NCBI GenBank assembly: GCA_041748655.1 | Contig: JBGTCV010000057.1 | Span: 62,001 to 126,000, forward strand | Direction of reading: 5' to 3' | Origin: Leptofilum sp041748655 | GTDB taxonomy: Bacteria; Chloroflexota; Anaerolineae; Promineifilales; Promineifilaceae | Length of the DNA stretch: 64,000 nucleotides | Shown here: piece after piece, positions 25,989 to 33,736 of the stretch | Numbering within the stretch: position 1 is the stretch's first letter | Layout: each line of letters starts with the position of its first letter | Made by a program: the position numbers and the translations under genes | The notes under the pieces: model-generated | The model's input: the letters and a program-made list of their open reading frames with translations, nothing else | Databases searched by the model: none | Told to the model about the DNA's origin: nothing

Positions 25989-27194
25989 CTACAAATCCAG
26001 CGCCGACATCACCGTGTTGAGGTCTTTGTCCCCACGGCCGCTTAAATTGACCAAAATGATTTGATCCGGGCGCATTTTAGGCGCTTGCTTGATCGCTTCG
26101 GCCACAGCATGGCTGGATTCCAGCGCCGGAATGATGCCCTCAATTTTACATAACGTTTGAAAAGCCGCCAGCGCCTCTTCATCGGTGGCGTAAGTGTAGC
26201 CCGCCCGCTCCTGGTCGCGCAGCAGGGCATGTTCCGGCCCCACGCTGGGATAATCCAGCCCGGCGCTGATGCTGTGTGTCTCCATAATCTGGCCATCTGG
26301 GGTTTGCATGACATAGCTTTTGGTGCCGTGCAGCACCCCTACCCGGGCAATGTTCATGTCGGCAAAGCGGGCGGCGTGTTTGCCCCCGGCAATCCCTTCA
26401 CCCCCAGCCTCTACGCCGATCAGATCGACACCCTCATCGTCGCGGAAGGCGTGGAAGATGCCCATCGCGTTGCTGCCGCCGCCCACGCAGGCGATGATCA
26501 CGTCGGGCAAACGGCCGATTTCGTCCAACATCTGCTGCCGCGCTTCGTAGCCAATGACGCTTTGGAAGTCGCGCACCATCATCGGGTAGGGATGCGGCCC
26601 CAGGACGGAACCGAGCAGGTAGTGGGTTGTTTCCACATTGGTTACCCAGTCACGAATCGCTTCGTTGATGGCGTCTTTGAGCGTCTTGCTGCCGCTTTCT
26701 ACGGCACGCACCTCCGCGCCGAGCAGCTTCATGCGGTAGACGTTGGGCTGCTGCCGGGCAATATCCACGCTGCCCATGTAGACAATGCATTCCAGCCCCA
26801 GCAGGGCGCACGCCGTTGCGGTGCCTACGCCATGCTGCCCCGCCCCCGTCTCGGCCACGATGCGGGTTTTGCCCATTCGCTTAGCCAGCAGCGCCTGGCC
26901 GAGGGCGTTGTTGATTTTGTGCGCGCCGGTGTGGTTCAAATCTTCCCGCTTGAAGTAGATTTGGGCGCCGCCCAGGCTGGCGGAAAGGCGTTTGGCGTGG
27001 CTGAGGGGAGACGGCCGTCCCACATAGCTCTTGAGCAAATGGTTAAATTCAGCCATAAACGCCTCGTCGTGGCGGGCTTCATCGTAGACGCGGATGAGTT
27101 CATCCAGAGCAGGCATGAGCGTTTCGGGCACAAATTGGCCGCCGTAGGGGCCAAATTTACCCCGTTCATCGGGAACTGATGCAGATTGGATCAT
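25989..27194 (-). CDS. trpB: Tryptophan synthase beta chain
   Basis: 401 residues, full length. KFGPYGGQFVPETLM at the N-terminus, the PLP lysine in HTGAHKINNALGQAL (~97), the catalytic ETGAGQHGVGTATA and the phosphate-binding GGGSNA define TrpB of the standard (TrpB1) class. It condenses indole with serine. trpA and the rest of the pathway are not adjacent, so the gene is either scattered or works with a distant alpha subunit. Confidence 0.96.
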   Translation of the reverse strand: MIQSASVPDERGKFGPYGGQFVPETLMPALDELIRVYDEARHDEAFMAEFNHLLKSYVGRPSPLSHAKRLSASLGGAQIYFKREDLNHTGAHKINNALGQALLAKRMGKTRIVAETGAGQHGVGTATACALLGLECIVYMGSVDIARQQPNVYRMKLLGAEVRAVESGSKTLKDAINEAIRDWVTNVETTHYLLGSVLGPHPYPMMVRDFQSVIGYEARQQMLDEIGRLPDVIIACVGGGSNAMGIFHAFRDDEGVDLIGVEAGGEGIAGGKHAARFADMNIARVGVLHGTKSYVMQTPDGQIMETHSISAGLDYPSVGPEHALLRDQERAGYTYATDEEALAAFQTLCKIEGIIPALESSHAVAEAIKQAPKMRPDQIILVNLSGRGDKDLNTVMSALDL

Positions 27195-27253
27195 GATTTT
27201 TCCTCATTTTGTATTTGTGAGGCTGATTATAGCAAGGGGTGGGGATTGTGGGG

Positions 27254-28324
27254 TTATCTCACGGCGTCGAAGTTGAACTCCCAGCCGCCGAGCAGGATGA
27301 TGTGGCCCTGGGGGCCGGTGTCGATGTGGAACCACCAGGTTTCGCTGGCCCATTCGGCGGGTTCAATGTGGACGAAGTTGGCGTCATCCTGCACGTTGGT
27401 GCTGAAGCCAAAGAGGGAGGCAAGGAAACGGCCGTTTTCATCAAACCCCATCACCACCGTATAAGACTCATTGGCCACCAACGTGGTGTTCAGGGCAAAC
27501 TTGTCTGCACCCACCGCTTCACCGGCTTCGATGGCGGCGCTTTCTGGCCGGGTGAGGGCGCGCAGGTTGATGATGCGGGTAGCATCCGCCTGATTTGGGG
27601 CATTTTGCAGCGAAAAGGTGACGGGTGGCTCGCTGCTGCTCGCTTCACTAAGTTGAAAATCGATCAGAATGCCCTGACCGGGTTGAAACGTTTTGTCCCG
27701 TACCAGGGTGGATTGAGCGCCAGGCTGTACGGTTTCGCCCGACACGAAAAATTGGGACCCGGTTGTCTGCCAACCCGGCAGCCCCGCATCAAAAAAGAGC
27801 TGGTTTTGAGGATCGGTGCCGCTTACCAGTGTTTCGATCTTGGCCAGCAGCGCTTCGTCCCCATTGAAATTGCTGGCAGAGCCGCGCCTATTCAACGCCA
27901 CCAGCGCCACCACCACAATGAGCGCCAGGGCGGCCAGGCCGATGAGCACCGTTTTGTTTTGCAGCAGGGATGAAGCAAGGGTTGGGGGTGGGGATGGGGT
28001 GGAAACGGCCGTTGCGCCCACCGGCTCAGGCTCGATATGAAAACTCAATGGTTCGCTTTGGGCCGCTGCCAGCAGCGTCTGCCAATTCTCACGCGGGCGC
28101 AGCGCCTGGCAGCGCTCAATAAATTCAGGAATTTGCTTCCGTCTAGCCAAAATTTGCAGCAGCTCAACAATTTTATCCGACTTGCCTCGCCCAGGAATAT
28201 CATCAAAATCGAGCTTAAAGTCAAAGGCAAGCTCGTGCATTTCACTGGTATCAAAAGCCCGGTTCACCAAATCTCGCAGAACTGCCGCCCAGTTAGGGGA
28301 AGTGGGGTTGGAATCGGTATGCAT
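27254..28324 (-). CDS. EAD1 (effector-associated domain)-transmembrane-lectin-like protein
   Basis: 356 residues from the ATG at 28324. Residues about 11-78 (NWAAVLRDLVNRAFDTSEM, LDFDDIPGRGKSDKIVELLQ, RRKQIPEFIERCQALRP) match the six-helix effector-associated domain 1, a death-like adaptor found in bacterial conflict and signalling proteins. A proline/serine linker follows, then one membrane helix (~126-145) and an extracytoplasmic strand-rich domain resembling a concanavalin/LamG fold (GWQTTGSQFFVSGE, WWFHIDTGPQGHI). The EAD should recruit a cytosolic partner with the same domain; none is adjacent. A membrane EAD with an outside lectin-like sensor suggests a receptor. Confidence 0.75.
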   Translation of the reverse strand: MHTDSNPTSPNWAAVLRDLVNRAFDTSEMHELAFDFKLDFDDIPGRGKSDKIVELLQILARRKQIPEFIERCQALRPRENWQTLLAAAQSEPLSFHIEPEPVGATAVSTPSPPPTLASSLLQNKTVLIGLAALALIVVVALVALNRRGSASNFNGDEALLAKIETLVSGTDPQNQLFFDAGLPGWQTTGSQFFVSGETVQPGAQSTLVRDKTFQPGQGILIDFQLSEASSSEPPVTFSLQNAPNQADATRIINLRALTRPESAAIEAGEAVGADKFALNTTLVANESYTVVMGFDENGRFLASLFGFSTNVQDDANFVHIEPAEWASETWWFHIDTGPQGHIILLGGWEFNFDAVR

Positions 28325-28447
28325 GTGTGTAACCTTATTCGGCCTTGTCTGGGTTGAAGACGCAGTTTGCAAGGACGCCTAACCTGAAATTGATAGAGCC
28401 AGGAAACATTCTAGCATAAAGCACAGCAGATAAAAAACGGGAGTTTG

Positions 28448-29161
28448 TCAACGCCCATTGCTGCCCACCAGTTCAGCTACCAGTGGACCAGACGGCCGTT
28501 CCTGTATTTGCTGCGGCGTATCCATTTGTAATAAACGGCCGTCGCCAAACACCGCCATCTGTTCCCCCAGCAGCATCGCTTCCGCCAGATCGTGGGTCAC
28601 AAACAAGACCGGCACGCGGTGTTCCCGGTGCAGGCGGAGCAAATCCTGGCGCAGGCGGGTGCGCGTGGGGCTGTCTAAGGCCGAAAATGGCTCGTCCAGC
28701 AGCAGCACCTGGGGGCGAATGACCAGGGCACGCGCCAAAGCCACCCGCTGCTGCTGGCCACCGCTCAGTTCATGGGGCCGCTGCTGCGCCATCGGCTCCA
28801 GTCCCAGCCAGGCCAGCGCTTCCTGAACAATCGCTTCCCGCTCCGGGCGCGACTGCCGCACCAGGCCAAACGCCACGTTCTGGGCCACTGTCAGGTGCGG
28901 GAAGAGAAGGTAATCCTGCGTCACATACCCCACGCGCCGCTGCTGCGATGGCAGATTGATGCCGGTGTGGCTGTCGTAGAAGGTACGGCCGTTTACCACA
29001 ATGCGCCCCGCGTCCGGCGTAGATAAACCGGCTATACAGGCCAGCGTCAGGCTCTTGCCCGCCCCGGAACGGCCGAACAGCACCGTCATGCCGGCCGAGG
29101 TTTCCAGATTGACCTCTAATGAAAAATCACGCAGCTGCTTCTTAATCTGAATCTGTAACAT
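28448..29161 (-). CDS. modC: Molybdate ABC transporter ATP-binding protein, short form
   Basis: 237 residues from the ATG at 29161, which overlaps the modB stop by one base (TGATG). Walker A FGRSGAGKSLTL, signature LSGGQQQRVALARAL and Walker B VLLLDEPFSALD are intact, and the early part (VNGRTFYDSHTGINLPSQQRRVGYVTQD) is ModC-like. E. coli ModC is about 350 residues; the C-terminal TOBE (molybdate-sensing) domain is missing here. Third gene of modABC. Confidence 0.9.
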   Translation of the reverse strand: MLQIQIKKQLRDFSLEVNLETSAGMTVLFGRSGAGKSLTLACIAGLSTPDAGRIVVNGRTFYDSHTGINLPSQQRRVGYVTQDYLLFPHLTVAQNVAFGLVRQSRPEREAIVQEALAWLGLEPMAQQRPHELSGGQQQRVALARALVIRPQVLLLDEPFSALDSPTRTRLRQDLLRLHREHRVPVLFVTHDLAEAMLLGEQMAVFGDGRLLQMDTPQQIQERPSGPLVAELVGSNGR

Positions 29162-29838
29162 CAGGTTTCGTTCTTCTGCAGCGCCCGCCGGGTCAGCGAT
29201 TGAGAAACAACAAACAAGAGCAGAGCCAGAACGGTGACCACCAAAGCCATCATGCCCGCCTCGGCCCGCCGGTTGGCTTGCAGCAAATCGTAAATATAAA
29301 GCGAGGCTGTTTGGGTTCGCCCCGGAATGTTGCCCGCCACCATTAAGGTTGCCCCAAAATCCCCCAGAGCGCGAGCAAAGGTCAGCGCCGCCCCAGCCAG
29401 CAGGCTCGGCCAGGCCAGCGGCAGGGTCACGCGCCAAAAGATGGCAAAGTTAGAGCGACCCAGCGTTCGGGCTATCGCTTCCAGCCGCTGGTCTATGCCT
29501 TCAAAACCGGCCCGCGCCGTTTGGGTCATGAGGGGAAACGAGGCCACAGAGGCGGCCACCACCGCCCCGCGCCAGGTAAAAATCAGGGGCCAGCCAATTG
29601 ATTCCAGCCAGCGCCCCAGCGGGCTTTGCTGCCCCAGTACCACCAGCAGGTAATAGCCCAAAACCGTGGGCGGCAGCACCAGCGGCAGCGATGTCACTGC
29701 GTTGAGCAGCTCTTTGCCCCAAAACTGATAGCGAGCCAGCAGCCAGGCCAACGGCAAGCTGGTCATAAACACCAGCAGCGTGGCCAACAGGGAAACGCGC
29801 AGCGACAACCACAATGGGAACCAATCGAGCGCCGCCAC
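29161..29838 (-). CDS. modB: Molybdate ABC transporter permease
   Basis: 225 residues, five to six membrane helices, with the ModB/CysT signature TSLPLVLPPTVLGYYLLV and the coupling loop IARTLGRSNFAIFWRVTLPLAWP and ALTFARALGDFGATLMVAG. It forms the channel for molybdate or tungstate. It overlaps both neighbours by one base, so translation of modA, modB and modC is tightly coupled. Confidence 0.94.
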   Translation of the reverse strand: MAALDWFPLWLSLRVSLLATLLVFMTSLPLAWLLARYQFWGKELLNAVTSLPLVLPPTVLGYYLLVVLGQQSPLGRWLESIGWPLIFTWRGAVVAASVASFPLMTQTARAGFEGIDQRLEAIARTLGRSNFAIFWRVTLPLAWPSLLAGAALTFARALGDFGATLMVAGNIPGRTQTASLYIYDLLQANRRAEAGMMALVVTVLALLLFVVSQSLTRRALQKNET

Positions 29839-30608
29839 TAAAACTCTCCCGGCAGCAAAAAGCCATACCGCTTCATAATTTCCCGCCCTTCTGGGCTGTT
29901 GACAAAGGCCACAAAAGCGCGGGCGGGCGCCTCGCGTGACGTTCCCTGGATAACCGCCAGCGCCTGGTTGATAGGCTCATGCAGGTCAGACGGCAGCAGC
30001 GTGCCGGTTACTTCCGGCACGTCGGCAATGGAAAGGGCCACGATGCCGACCGGTGCGTCGCCCGTTTGCACAAATTGCAGTGCCTGGGAGACGTTTTCGC
30101 CCAAAACCAACTTTTCCTGAACGGCCGTCCACACGCCAGCGCTTTGCAGCGCCTCGCGGGCGGCTTGCCCATACGGGGCATGTTCCGGGTTGGCAATGGC
30201 AATGCGGGTAATGGCGGGGTCTAGCAGCGCCTCCAGACTGGTGGCCTGAACGCTCGCCGCCCGATTAACAACCAGAACCACGCGCCCCTGGGCATACAGT
30301 TGCTCCGTTTCCGGGAGGGTCAACCCCTGCTGTGACAGGCGGTCTATAAAGGAGACGTTGGCGGCGGCTAAAATGTCGAAGGGAGCGCCGTTTTCAACCT
30401 GGGTGGTCAGATTGCCGGTGGAACCAAAGCTAAAGGAGACGGGCTGTCCGGTTTCTGCTTCAAACCGTTCGCCCATTTCGGTGAAGGCAAATTGCAGATC
30501 GGAAGCGGCGGCAACCAACAGGGGTTCAATCGGGTCGGTTTGAGCCGGGCTGCAAGCAGACGCCAACCCCAAAATTGTGAGCAAGCTCATCAACCAGTTA
30601 GCTTTCAT
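29838..30608 (-). CDS. modA: Molybdate-binding lipoprotein
   Basis: 256 residues from the ATG at 30608 (GAGGA 9 bases upstream). The signal peptide ends in LASAC (lipobox). The mature domain is ModA: LLVAAASDLQFAFTEMGERF, FSFGSTGNLTTQVENGAPFDILAAAN and the oxyanion-binding LVLGENVSQALQFVQTGDAPVGIVALS. It binds molybdate outside the membrane and delivers it to ModB. No Moco riboswitch or ModE site is apparent upstream; the region beyond is repeats. Confidence 0.94.
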   Translation of the reverse strand: MKANWLMSLLTILGLASACSPAQTDPIEPLLVAAASDLQFAFTEMGERFEAETGQPVSFSFGSTGNLTTQVENGAPFDILAAANVSFIDRLSQQGLTLPETEQLYAQGRVVLVVNRAASVQATSLEALLDPAITRIAIANPEHAPYGQAAREALQSAGVWTAVQEKLVLGENVSQALQFVQTGDAPVGIVALSIADVPEVTGTLLPSDLHEPINQALAVIQGTSREAPARAFVAFVNSPEGREIMKRYGFLLPGEF

Positions 30609-31147
30609 GAACACATTCCTCTAAGATCAATACTGGCTCTTTGGGAATTCATGGGGTTGACAGCCCGTGAAATCCCAAAGACCCAAATTTAATAACTTAC
30701 GTGTTTCCCGCTCCCTAGCCCTCCCCCAATTGTGGATTAAAAATTAAAACGGGCAATGCTTGGACCCCCACCCTAACCCTCCCCCGATTGTGGATTAAAA
30801 ATTAATTCGGGTAATAAACTTGTCATGCTGAGGTCCTCCGAAGCATCCCGCCCGCTTGATAACCGATGAAACTTTGGTGTGGGTAAGGTTCTTGCCATGG
30901 GGTCCTTGCGGGATTCTTCACTTCGTTCAGAATGACAACTACCTGATTATTTTCTTAAACTGCAAAAGGGGGAGGGATGTGCAAGTTATTTCATCCGCAT
31001 TCCTAAGCAAGAAGCGACATCTCAAGCATAATGGCTGGTCTTAACAGTCACAAGACGCTTGGAGGTCGCTTCATGGGCTACAGAATACGAGAGATTGATG
31101 CAGAACGCAATTTCTGCCAGGGATTATGGAATGCACATTAAATAATT
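30609..31147. repeat. Repeat-filled gap upstream of modA (families G, I and F)
   Basis: 30641-30684 is a short family G element whose ends, CTCTTTGGGAATTC and GAAATCCCAAAGACC, are inverted. 30718-30815 holds two copies of a phrase around CCTCCCCCAATTGTGGATTA. About 30790-30965 is a family F element whose near-complete reverse complement lies at about 46920-47115. No gene is supported here. Confidence 0.75.
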
Positions 31148-31272
31148 TGGGTTCAACAGGATTTCAGGGGGTTGACACCATTTGTAGGGGCGACCCTTGT
31201 GGTCGCCCTCGACTGGGCAGGCACAAGGCCAGCCCCTACATTTACAGATACCCCATGAAATCCCAAAGACCC
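31141..31272. mobile_element. MITE-like repeat, family G, left copy
   Basis: About 130 bases with an internal palindrome (GTAGGGGCGACCCTTGTGGT..) and ends near GAAATCCCAAAGACCC. Its reverse complement, about nine bases in ten identical by eye, lies at 39059-39179. It has no coding capacity. It marks the left edge of the cassette island. Confidence 0.7.
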
Positions 31273-31347
31273 ATAATCCCATCTACCCTCCCCCTAACCC
31301 CCTCCCTGTGGGAGGGGGAACTCCTGCCCCAAACTGGCACGAGAGAG

Positions 31348-31367
31348 CCTAACGCAAACGTTAGGCA
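31348..31367. other. Minimal attC-like palindrome
   Basis: GCCTAAC-GCAAAC-GTTAGGC matches both integron core boxes (RYYYAAC and GTTRRRY) exactly but lacks the L boxes and stem of a full attC. It may be a deleted attC. It sits between the left MITE-like element and the first array repeat. Confidence 0.4.
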
Positions 31368-31440
31368 CGCGACTGGAAAAAGACAACCAGGGTACGGACA
31401 GTCCCACCCCCCTCAGCCAATACCTTGGACGAATCCGGGA

Positions 31441-31468
31441 AACCGCTTGAGAAATCAGGCGGTTTTTT
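31441..31468 (+). terminator. Array terminator in R1
   Basis: Stem AACCGCTTGA / TCAGGCGGTT with a GAAA loop, followed by six T residues. It would insulate the promoter behind it from upstream transcription. Confidence 0.85.
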
Positions 31469-31505
31469 GTTTTCGTGACGAACGGCCGTACCAATTGCAA
31501 ACCGC

Positions 31506-31534
31506 TTGTCACGAAACTTTTAATTTGTTATTAT
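31506..31534 (+). promoter_or_regulatory. Array promoter in R1
   Basis: TTGTCA (31506-31511), exactly 17 bases, TATTAT (31529-31534). The same spacing and boxes recur in R2-R4. It points toward the 109-aa membrane protein gene. Confidence 0.75.
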
Positions 31535-31540
31535 GTCGAG

Positions 31541-31655
31541 GCGAGTTCGGGGGGCAGGCGGCCAAATTGCCAGTCAACCAGTGACTTTAGTCAAAATCCA
31601 AGCTATTATCTAATTCATTAGGTCATCCGTGGCCGCCACTGAACTCGCACTTCAT
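31541..31655 (+). ncRNA. Candidate structured leader RNA in R1
   Basis: Long-range arms 31541-31564 (GCGAGTTCGG.. to GGCGGCCA) and 31630-31648 (TGGCCGCCACTGAACTCGC) pair over about 18 positions with two small bulges. The second, terminator-like hairpin seen in R3 and R4 is incomplete here because the sequence changes after GGCAATCG. Confidence 0.5.
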
Positions 31656-31737
31656 GGCAATCGCGTGAGTTTTCTAAGCCCGACTTCCCTTCTCCCGTGC
31701 GCCAGCACGGACAAATAAGGCCTGGCAGGGCATTCAG

Positions 31738-32067
31738 ATGTATGAAAAGTATCTTATGGGACGCACCGCCATGCGCGGAGCGATTTTAGGTCTGGTTGCG
31801 GGATTGGTGGCCCTGGCAGGAAGCTTTGCCGTTGCCGTGCAGTGCCTCCCCTTTCTCATCTCTTCGCCACCGCAACCTTGGCCCTGGTATTGCTCTGACC
31901 CGGCTTACGGCCTCATTGGATATTTAGCATTTCCCGTGAATCTGCTGACGAACGACCTATCGCAGGCCGTTCTTTTCGCGCCACTATCGTTGTTGATATA
32001 TGCGCTCCTGGGAGCGCTCATTGATTCAGGTCTAGCCAGATCGAAGTCGTCAGCATCAAACGGCTAG
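31738..32067 (+). CDS. Cargo 1: small membrane protein (109 aa)
   Basis: Three hydrophobic segments (about 13-38, 56-70 and 78-98), a short polar C-terminus and no recognised domain. It starts 204 bases after the R1 promoter. The ATG has no convincing ribosome site, so the start could be the second ATG (MGRTAMRG). The gene is followed not by an array repeat but directly by the VOC gene, so cargo 1 and 2 share one unit. Function unknown. Confidence 0.6.
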   Translation: MYEKYLMGRTAMRGAILGLVAGLVALAGSFAVAVQCLPFLISSPPQPWPWYCSDPAYGLIGYLAFPVNLLTNDLSQAVLFAPLSLLIYALLGALIDSGLARSKSSASNG

Positions 32068-32163
32068 GGGAAGATTGAGGTTAATACTTGGGTAAGTTTC
32101 GTTGCATTCAGATTGGTAATCAATAATCGCGGCCCAACGGCCGCAGATCGAGAGGTCAGTATC

Positions 32164-32547
32164 ATGTCGATATTTAGATCAAAAAAAGGTCAGCTCATTG
32201 GGGTTGGCCCCGTTATCCCTGTACCTGACGTTGAGGCCACTGTCACTTGGTACTGTGAGCAACTCGGCTTCGAGCGTGACTTTGTTATGGGCGAGCCGCC
32301 AGATCATGGTTCGGTAACACGCGGTCGCGTCGGCATTCAGTTCACGCTTCCGCGTGATCATTTCACAGCGCAAGATTATCCGGGTTGGTTCTACCTGTTC
32401 GTCGAGAACATAGACTCCCTTGCCGCAGACTATGAGAAGCGTGGCCTTTCCTTCACACAACCTCTCGGCACTCGTGAGCACGGCATGCGCGAGTTTGAGA
32501 TTATCGATGTCAATGGGTTTCGCCTTCGGTTTGGGCAGTACGTTTGA
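32164..32547 (+). CDS. Cargo 2: VOC (glyoxalase/bleomycin-resistance) family protein
   Basis: 127 residues from the ATG at 32164 (GAGAGGT 9 bases before it). Two beta-alpha-beta-beta-beta units are visible: VGPVIPVPDVEATVTWYCEQLGF..GRVGIQFTLP and WFYLFVENIDSLAADYEKRG..REFEIIDVNGFRLRFGQ, with the ending typical of this family. Such single-domain VOC proteins bind metals or sequester antibiotics and are common integron cargo; the ligand is unknown. A GTTGAGT core box (32584-32590) and GCCGC/GCGGC arms downstream may be a worn attC. Confidence 0.88.
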   Translation: MSIFRSKKGQLIGVGPVIPVPDVEATVTWYCEQLGFERDFVMGEPPDHGSVTRGRVGIQFTLPRDHFTAQDYPGWFYLFVENIDSLAADYEKRGLSFTQPLGTREHGMREFEIIDVNGFRLRFGQYV

Positions 32548-32731
32548 TCGGCCGCGCCTTTACGGGAAGCGGCAGAAGCGGGCGTTGAGTGGTCCAAAAG
32601 CCCTGTTGACAATTACGATATTTTCTCTCAAGTTGGAAAAGTATGGCTAAGACAATGACGCCAGCTGAGTTTGTGGCGAAGTGGTCGCGGATTTAGCAGA
32701 AGGAAACGGCCGTTCCCCCACAACTCTACAC

Positions 32732-32760
32732 AGCCGCTTGAGAAATCAGGCGGCTTTTTT
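32732..32760 (+). terminator. Array terminator in R2
   Basis: GCCGCTTGA-GAAA-TCAGGCGGC, one G-T pair, then six T residues. Confidence 0.88.
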
Positions 32761-32797
32761 GTTTTCGTGACGAACGGCCGTACCCATTGCAAACCGC

Positions 32798-32826
32798 TTG
32801 TCACGAAATTTTTAATTTGTTATTAT
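32798..32826 (+). promoter_or_regulatory. Array promoter in R2
   Basis: TTGTCA, 17 bases, TATTAT; it faces the DinB-like gene, whose ATG is 103 bases downstream. Confidence 0.75.
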
Positions 32827-32928
32827 GTCGAGGCGAGGGCTTGGCGTGAAACGTGATGCCTCTCTGGTCACGTTTCACGCATCACGGCTTGTCAACCCCC
32901 TGAGTTCCTAAAGAGCCATAGTACGCAA

Positions 32929-33420
32929 ATGAAAAAAATGGTTTCTACCAAAATCACAGAATCGAATATCGCACGAATATTGGATTTGCTTTCTGATACA
33001 CCAAGAAAATTGGAAAATTTACGTTCTCGCTTTTCTGATGAGCAGCTCGTAAAACCTCTTGGGCCAGGAGAGCGATCACTTACAGAGAATTTGGCGCACT
33101 TACTTCATTGCGAAGCAATCTCTTCAGAATTTATTTATCTGGCATTACTGAAAGATGAAGCCACCTTTTACGACATTCATCCTGAACGAGAATATGGAAA
33201 ATTATTGCGCTATGATTTGTTTTCTTTCAAATCTTTACTGGATTATTTTATTTTTCGTCGAACAGCTCTGTTGCGCGTGCTTACTTCACTAAAAGCAGAT
33301 CAATGGTCACGCTCTATTCCCGAAAAAGGGAAAAAACGAAAAGAATCTGTTTATTGGCGGGCGCGCTCGATGGCGCTGCACGAACAAGAACATATTACTG
33401 ATTTGGAAAAGTATGGCTAA
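32929..33420 (+). CDS. Cargo 3: DinB-like four-helix protein
   Basis: 163 residues. The DinB/YfiT pattern of metal ligands is visible as an internal histidine (LAHLLHCEAIS) and the final HEQEH. Four long helices are predicted. Members are thiol- or damage-related hydrolases/transferases with unclear roles. The codons are AT-rich compared with the neighbours. The last residues (LEKYG) and the stop are encoded by the next array repeat (GGAAAAGTATGGCTAAG), so the cassette junction lies inside this gene and has probably replaced its native C-terminus. Confidence 0.82.
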   Translation: MKKMVSTKITESNIARILDLLSDTPRKLENLRSRFSDEQLVKPLGPGERSLTENLAHLLHCEAISSEFIYLALLKDEATFYDIHPEREYGKLLRYDLFSFKSLLDYFIFRRTALLRVLTSLKADQWSRSIPEKGKKRKESVYWRARSMALHEQEHITDLEKYG

Positions 33421-33501
33421 GACAATGACGCCCGCTGAGTTTGTGGAGAAGTGGTGGCAGGTTCAGCAGAAGGAAACGGCCGTTCCCCCACAACTCTACA
33501 C

Positions 33502-33530
33502 AGCCGCTTGAGAAATCAGGCGGCTTTTTT
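33502..33530 (+). terminator. Array terminator in R3
   Basis: GCCGCTTGA-GAAA-TCAGGCGGC then six T residues; identical to R2. Confidence 0.88.
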
Positions 33531-33567
33531 GTTTTCGTGACGAACGGCCGTACCCATTGCAAACCGC

Positions 33568-33596
33568 TTGTCACGAAATTTTTAATTTGTTATTAT
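33568..33596 (+). promoter_or_regulatory. Array promoter in R3
   Basis: TTGTCA (33568-33573), 17 bases, TATTAT (33591-33596). Faces the DUF5996 gene through the structured leader. Confidence 0.75.
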
Positions 33597-33602
33597 GTTG
33601 AG

Positions 33603-33736
33603 GCGAGTTCGGGGGCAGGCGGCCAAATTGCCAGTCAACCAGTGACTTGAGTCAAAATCTAAGCTATTATTCAAACATTAGGTCATCCGTGGCCGCCCCT
33701 GAACTCGCACTTCATGGCAATCGGATGGCCTTTTTT
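33603..33736 (+). ncRNA. Candidate structured leader/attenuator RNA in R3
   Basis: Structure 1 pairs 33603-33624 with 33690-33708 (GCGAGTTC..GGCGGCCA with TGGCCGCCCCTGAACTCGC). Structure 2 pairs GGCCAAATTGCC (33621-33632) with GGCAATCGGATGGCC (33716-33730), followed by six T residues, a rho-independent terminator shape. The two share GGCCA and cannot both form except as a pseudoknot. This is the architecture of an attenuator or riboswitch, placed between promoter and cargo. Confidence 0.55.

Larger units (their letters stand above)
31440..31672 (+). repeat. Cassette-array repeat R1
   Basis: It contains the terminator, promoter and structured-leader modules of the array repeat but not the restriction-gene fragment found in R2-R4; the sequence before 31440 is unrelated. 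The 3' end diverges from R3/R4 after GGCAATCG, removing the T run of the second hairpin. Cargo 1 starts 66 bases later. Confidence 0.85.
32591..32836 (+). repeat. Cassette-array repeat R2
   Basis: It begins just after the core box GTTGAGT with the leader shared with the restriction gene (CAAAAGCCCTG.TGACAATTACGATATTTTCTC). Then come the fragment of its first codons (32644 onward, with a TAG at codon 18), the terminator and the promoter. The repeat stops at TGTCGAGGCGAG: the 150-base structured leader of R3 and R4 is absent, as if lost between two GTCGAGGC-AG direct repeats. The next bases (32842-32886) are a family D repeat. Confidence 0.88.

Noticed and set aside
30609..30800. Molybdenum cofactor riboswitch or ModE operator upstream of modA
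   Set aside because: No recognisable aptamer or ATTATATA-type palindrome; the region is a MITE-like element and C-rich repeats.
31126..31584. Plus-strand open frame through the left MITE-like element and R1
   Set aside because: It consists of repeat sequence, crosses a terminator and a promoter, and has no recognisable domain.
32644..32720. Second restriction-modification gene at R2
   Set aside because: Only the first codons are present, with a TAG at codon 18; homology ends at the palindrome.
33594..33650. Possible leader peptide in the array leader (ATG TTG AGG CGA.., 16 codons ending VNQ)
   Set aside because: Its ATG overlaps the -10 box TATTAT, so a transcript from that promoter would not contain it.
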